A stretch of 8,158 bases of DNA, taken from NCBI GenBank assembly GCA_947631585.1, contig CANRLY010000078.1:1-8158 (forward strand), given 5' to 3'. The DNA is from an uncultured Clostridia bacterium. Its GTDB lineage: Bacteria > Bacillota > Clostridia > Oscillospirales > Ruminococcaceae. This document shows, piece after piece, positions 5,685-8,158 of this stretch. Within the stretch, counting starts at the first letter, position 1, and the number at the start of each line of letters is the position of its first letter. Below the pieces are notes generated by a model that was not told the DNA's origin, made no database searches, and worked only from the letters and a program-made list of their open reading frames with translations. The position numbers and the translations under genes are program-made.

Positions 5685-5689
5685 GGAGG
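5685..5689 (+). promoter_or_regulatory. Ribosome binding site deciding the ATG start of the first signal peptidase
   Basis: GGAGG lies 5 nt before ATG 5695. The in-frame ATG at 5671 has no such site and falls within a few bases of the predicted transcription start, so it is unlikely to be used. Confidence 0.8.
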
Positions 5690-5694
5690 TCGCT

Positions 5695-6300
5695 ATGGAA
5701 GATAAGGAAACGTTGAAAAACAACAAAGATAACTATCGGTCAAGCGTGCTGGACGAAGTGATGGACTGGCTGGAAACTCTTGTGCTGTACTGTTTTATAG
5801 CTCTGCTTGTTTTCACCTTTATAATCAGGATAGTAATAGTTGACGGAAGTTCTATGCTGCCTACCCTGAAAAACGGCGAAAAGCTGATAGTGTCAGGGCT
5901 GTTCTATACGCCTAAGCAAAGCGATATTATAGTTTTCAATAACACAAACGCATCGCTGAATAAGGTGCTGGTAAAGCGTGTGATAGCAGTGGGCGGACAG
6001 AAGCTCAGGATAAATTTTGATGAAAGTCTTGTCTATGTTGATGGCGAACCCGGCGTTCCCCTTGATGAGCCTTATATCAATAATCCTACTAACTATGAGG
6101 AGGATTTTGAGACGGTTTACGAAAATTATGCCAGGGACGAGTACGGCAATATCACGATACCGGAAGGCTATGTGTTCGTGATGGGCGATAACCGTCAGGA
6201 CTCAACTGACAGCAGGAGCGCATTTGTCGGTCTTGTGCCGGAGGACCAGATCATCGGAAAGTTAATATTCAGACTGTATCCGTTTAAATCATTTATTTGA
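5695..6300 (+). CDS. lepB: Type I signal peptidase (first of a tandem pair)
   Basis: Membrane serine protease that removes signal peptides from exported proteins on the outer face of the membrane. The 201-residue product has one N-terminal membrane segment (about 27-49), as in Gram-positive SipS-like enzymes. Next come box B, DGSSMLPTL, with catalytic Ser53; box D, VKRVIAVGG, with the general base Lys94; and box E, MGDNRQDSTDSR (163-174). All catalytic features are intact. An acidic, Asn/Tyr-rich insert (about 124-150) separates boxes D and E. A second signal peptidase gene starts 17 nt downstream and rbgA follows, similar to the rplS-lepB-rbgA-rnhB order of many Clostridia. It has its own promoter after the rplS terminator. 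Confidence 0.95.
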   Translation: MEDKETLKNNKDNYRSSVLDEVMDWLETLVLYCFIALLVFTFIIRIVIVDGSSMLPTLKNGEKLIVSGLFYTPKQSDIIVFNNTNASLNKVLVKRVIAVGGQKLRINFDESLVYVDGEPGVPLDEPYINNPTNYEEDFETVYENYARDEYGNITIPEGYVFVMGDNRQDSTDSRSAFVGLVPEDQIIGKLIFRLYPFKSFI

Positions 6301-6305
6301 AATGT

Positions 6306-6309
6306 GGAG
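6306..6309 (+). promoter_or_regulatory. Ribosome binding site deciding the ATG start of the second signal peptidase
   Basis: GGAG lies 8 nt before ATG 6318. An in-frame TTG at 6297 overlaps the previous gene's stop and lacks a site, so ATG 6318 is preferred. Confidence 0.75.
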
Positions 6310-6317
6310 TTTTTAAA

Positions 6318-6911
6318 ATGAGCTTTGACAGCGAAACGAACTGCGATGCGGTCACTCTTGACAGTATTCTTGACTGGCTGGAGGTAATTGTAATATCTGT
6401 GTTTGCAGTGGTGCTTTTGTTTAGTTTTGTGATAAGACTGTTTTCTGTAAAAGGTCCGTCTATGAATTCTACCCTGTACGACAGCGACAAACTACTGGTC
6501 ACAAACGTTATGTACACCCCGAAACAAGGCGACGTTGTGGTGCTGTATTCAGATGTGCTGGAAGAAATGATAGTTAAAAGGGTCATCGCCACCGAGGGTC
6601 AGACCGTTACTATAGATTACGAAAACAACCAGGTAAGCGTTGACGGAACAGACCTGAACGAAGATTATACTTATGACTTTATGACTGATACCGGACTTTT
6701 CGATATGAATTATTACGATGAAAGTACAGGAAAATACGTTTACAATGTGCCTGAGGACTGCGTTTTTGTCATGGGGGACAACAGAAACAGATCAACTGAC
6801 AGCAGAAGCATTGGTTTTATAAGTAATGATGATATTGTCGGAAAGGTGTTTTTCCGGTTTTCAACAGTTGAAAATAAGTTTGAAGTCATGACTGGAGAGT
6901 TGATGAACTGA
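6318..6911 (+). CDS. Type I signal peptidase paralogue with altered box B (second of a tandem pair)
   Basis: A 197-residue relative of the preceding gene: one membrane segment (about 22-43), catalytic Ser48 in GPSMNSTL, general base Lys87 in VKRVIATEG, and box E MGDNRNRSTDSR (152-163). Ser and Lys are present, so activity is likely. However, the Pro that normally sits two residues after the SM pair (SMxPT) is Ser here, and GG after box D is EG. The segment between boxes D and E (about 112-143) is rich in Asp, Tyr and Thr and differs from the first copy. Both proteins share YTPKQ and DWLE stretches and probably arose by local duplication. Divergence near the active site suggests a different substrate preference; that is inference. 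The gene ends 1 nt before the rbgA start. Confidence 0.92.
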   Translation: MSFDSETNCDAVTLDSILDWLEVIVISVFAVVLLFSFVIRLFSVKGPSMNSTLYDSDKLLVTNVMYTPKQGDVVVLYSDVLEEMIVKRVIATEGQTVTIDYENNQVSVDGTDLNEDYTYDFMTDTGLFDMNYYDESTGKYVYNVPEDCVFVMGDNRNRSTDSRSIGFISNDDIVGKVFFRFSTVENKFEVMTGELMN

Positions 6912-6912
6912 A

Positions 6913-7809
6913 ATGAGCGAAGTTTCTAATATACAGTGGTTTCCCGGACATATGGCAAAGACCAGACGGCTAATTATGTCAAACCTTAAACTGGTCGATG
7001 CGGTGGTTGAACTCAGGGACGCCAGAATACCTTATTCCAGCGCAAATCCTGAAATGGACTACCTGGCAGGCGGAAAACCAAGACTTATCCTGTTGAATAA
7101 GTGCGACGCCGCCGATGGAAACGCTACTTCCGCCTGGATAGACTATTATAAGAAACAAGGGAAGTTCGCAGCGGCGGTGGATTGCCGCAGCGGAAGGAAT
7201 CTTAACAGGATACTTCCCATACTCAATGAGATGTTGAGCGACCGTATTTCCGATTGGAACAAAAAAGGAATGGTAGGCAGACCAGTAAGAATAATGGTGG
7301 TCGGTATACCTAATGTGGGAAAATCCTCTTTTATCAATAAAATGGCAGGTACTAAGAGAGCCAAGGTGGAGGACAGACCCGGAGTTACCAGAGGAAAACA
7401 GTGGGTTGCAGCCGGAAAAGGTCTGGAACTTCTGGATATGCCCGGTGTGCTCTGGCCTAAGTTCCAGGATAAGCTGGTGGGAGAAAGACTGGCGTTTACA
7501 GGCGCAGTCAAGGACGATGTTACCGATATGGAGTATCTGGCTTGCAGGTTTCTGGAACTGGTCGTTGATGACTATCCTCAGCAGCTTACCGACCGCTATG
7601 GGATAAGTATTGACGAACTTCCTGAAAACAACGAGACGTCCGGCTGCGAAAAGGGTTATGAACTGCTTTGCCGTGTTGCCACAAAACGCGGGTTTCTGGT
7701 GTCGGGCGGAGAAGTTAATACCGAAAGGGCGGCAATAACCGTATTGGACGAATTCAGAAGCGGAAAACTGGGCAGACTAACGCTCGAACTTCCGGCGAGG
7801 GAGCAATGA
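6913..7809 (+). CDS. rbgA: Ribosome biogenesis GTPase RbgA (YlqF)
   Basis: GTPase that acts in late 50S assembly and is activated by the near-complete large subunit. The 298-residue protein has the circularly permuted motif order: N-terminal IQWFPGHMAKTRR with His13, equivalent to the catalytic His9 of B. subtilis RbgA; VELRDARIPYSSANP; G4 NKCD (62-65); G1 GIPNVGKSS (131-139); G2 GVTRGKQW (157-164); and G3 DMPG (175-178). The C-terminal domain (about 205-298) is the RNA-binding part. The start is the ATG 1 nt after the previous stop. The nearest Shine-Dalgarno, GGAG at 6894-6897, is 15 nt away, so translation probably depends on coupling. rplS, rbgA and rnhB are near neighbours in Firmicutes. 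Identity is certain. Confidence 0.97.
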   Translation: MSEVSNIQWFPGHMAKTRRLIMSNLKLVDAVVELRDARIPYSSANPEMDYLAGGKPRLILLNKCDAADGNATSAWIDYYKKQGKFAAAVDCRSGRNLNRILPILNEMLSDRISDWNKKGMVGRPVRIMVVGIPNVGKSSFINKMAGTKRAKVEDRPGVTRGKQWVAAGKGLELLDMPGVLWPKFQDKLVGERLAFTGAVKDDVTDMEYLACRFLELVVDDYPQQLTDRYGISIDELPENNETSGCEKGYELLCRVATKRGFLVSGGEVNTERAAITVLDEFRSGKLGRLTLELPAREQ

Positions 7810-7810
7810 T

Positions 7811-8125
7811 ATGAACGAACTGTTTGAATTTGACAACGAGATACGCAGGGAATACAGCTGCTTCTGCGGAGTTGACGAAGCAGGAAGAGGTCCGCTGGCA
7901 GGGGACGTTTATGCGGCTGCGGTGGTGTTCGATAAGGACGTTATAATACCGGGTATCAACGACAGTAAGAAATTGTCAGAAAAGAAGCGTGAACTGCTTT
8001 TTGACGAGATAATCGCAAAGGCGGCAGATCATTCAATTGCCACGGCTTCGGTGGCGGAGATAGAGGAACTTAATATTCTGGGGGCTGCAATGCTTGCCAT
8101 GAAAAGAGCTGTCGAAACAAAATGA
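7811..8125 (+). CDS. rnhB: Ribonuclease HII, truncated after 104 residues
   Basis: RNase HII removes RNA from RNA/DNA hybrids and single ribonucleotides from DNA. The start is ATG 7811, 1 nt after the rbgA stop, with AGGGAG at 7798-7803. The N-terminal half is typical: GVDEAGRGPLAGDVYAAAVVF with metal-binding Asp22 and Glu23, NDSKKLSEKKRELL, then AEIEELNILGAAMLAMKRAVE. Just where the family continues into the LIDGN motif, a TGA stops the frame (8123-8125), leaving about half of the usual 200-250 residues. The two remaining active-site aspartates would be missing, so this product should not be active. No other frame restores a recognisable LIDGN. Possible causes are a true truncation, a rearrangement, or an assembly or sequencing error near the window end (the A-rich CAAAATGAAAAAG at 8118-8130). 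Confidence 0.85.
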   Translation: MNELFEFDNEIRREYSCFCGVDEAGRGPLAGDVYAAAVVFDKDVIIPGINDSKKLSEKKRELLFDEIIAKAADHSIATASVAEIEELNILGAAMLAMKRAVETK

Positions 8126-8158
8126 AAAAGAATCTTGTAATTGCACTTATGGGATTAA
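8122..8158 (+). CDS. Possible start of a new reading frame overlapping the rnhB stop (partial)
   Basis: ATG 8122 overlaps the rnhB stop as ATGA and opens a frame to the window edge, with 12 visible residues: MKKNLVIALMGL. Two lysines followed by a hydrophobic run look like the start of a signal peptide or membrane protein. There is no clear RBS. It could equally be noise, or the result of a frameshift within rnhB. Too short to identify. Confidence 0.25.
   Translation, partial: MKKNLVIALMGL

Noticed and set aside
7313..7606. Plus-strand frame inside rbgA in another phase
   Set aside because: It lies wholly within the conserved GTPase domain of rbgA, and its translation is Trp- and Ser-rich with no domain pattern.
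1..8158. Mobile elements, CRISPR arrays, tRNAs, phage or defence genes
   Set aside because: I looked on both strands and saw no transposase, inverted-repeat ends, regularly spaced repeats or cloverleaf; gaps without genes are all short and explained by promoters, the L19 leader or terminators.

Overview
This window looks like a chromosomal housekeeping stretch from a spore-forming, low-to-moderate-GC Firmicute of class Clostridia, probably near the Ruminococcus/Oscillospirales group. The lineage is inferred from gene order and protein character, not from a marker gene. Every gene is on the + strand, packed tightly, and started from strong GGAGG-type ribosome binding sites, with several GTG or TTG starts.

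Layout. (1) Positions 1-1803: the proline-rich tail of an upstream gene (probably the PASTA kinase prkC), then rsgA (ribosome-assembly GTPase), thiN (thiamine pyrophosphokinase) and a 27-codon gene that I identify as spoVM, closed by a strong intrinsic terminator. (2) Positions 1855-5033: a small M50 (SpoIVFB-like) intramembrane metalloprotease gene started by TTG, then, from its own extended -10 promoter, a B12-binding-type radical SAM protein (TIGR03960-like) overlapping its partner of the TIGR03936/DUF2344 family. (3) Positions 5041-5600: a near-consensus promoter, a roughly 135-nt structured leader resembling the ribosomal protein L19 leader, rplS, and an intrinsic terminator. (4) Positions 5631-8125: another extended -10 promoter driving two tandem type I signal peptidase genes, rbgA (50S-assembly GTPase) and the 5' half of rnhB, which ends in a stop codon before the second half of the RNase HII catalytic site. 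A possible new reading frame starts over that stop and runs off the window.

How the genes fit together. Ribosome biogenesis is the main theme: RsgA for the 30S, RbgA for the 50S, L19 itself, and the uncharacterised radical SAM/DUF2344 pair, whose family tends to sit beside ribosomal protein genes. Sporulation is the second theme: SpoVM is the membrane-curvature peptide that positions the spore coat, and the M50 protease sits where SpoIVFB is usually found in Clostridia, although no spoIVFA precedes it. The blocks prkC-rsgA-thiN-spoVM and rplS-lepB-rbgA-rnhB are each familiar from Firmicutes; here they are joined through the protease/radical SAM block. I see no mobile element, CRISPR array, tRNA or rRNA. 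The points most worth a second look are the unlisted spoVM gene, the L19 leader with a duplicated CCGCTGAC element, the signal peptidase pair with an altered catalytic box in the second copy, and the truncated rnhB.
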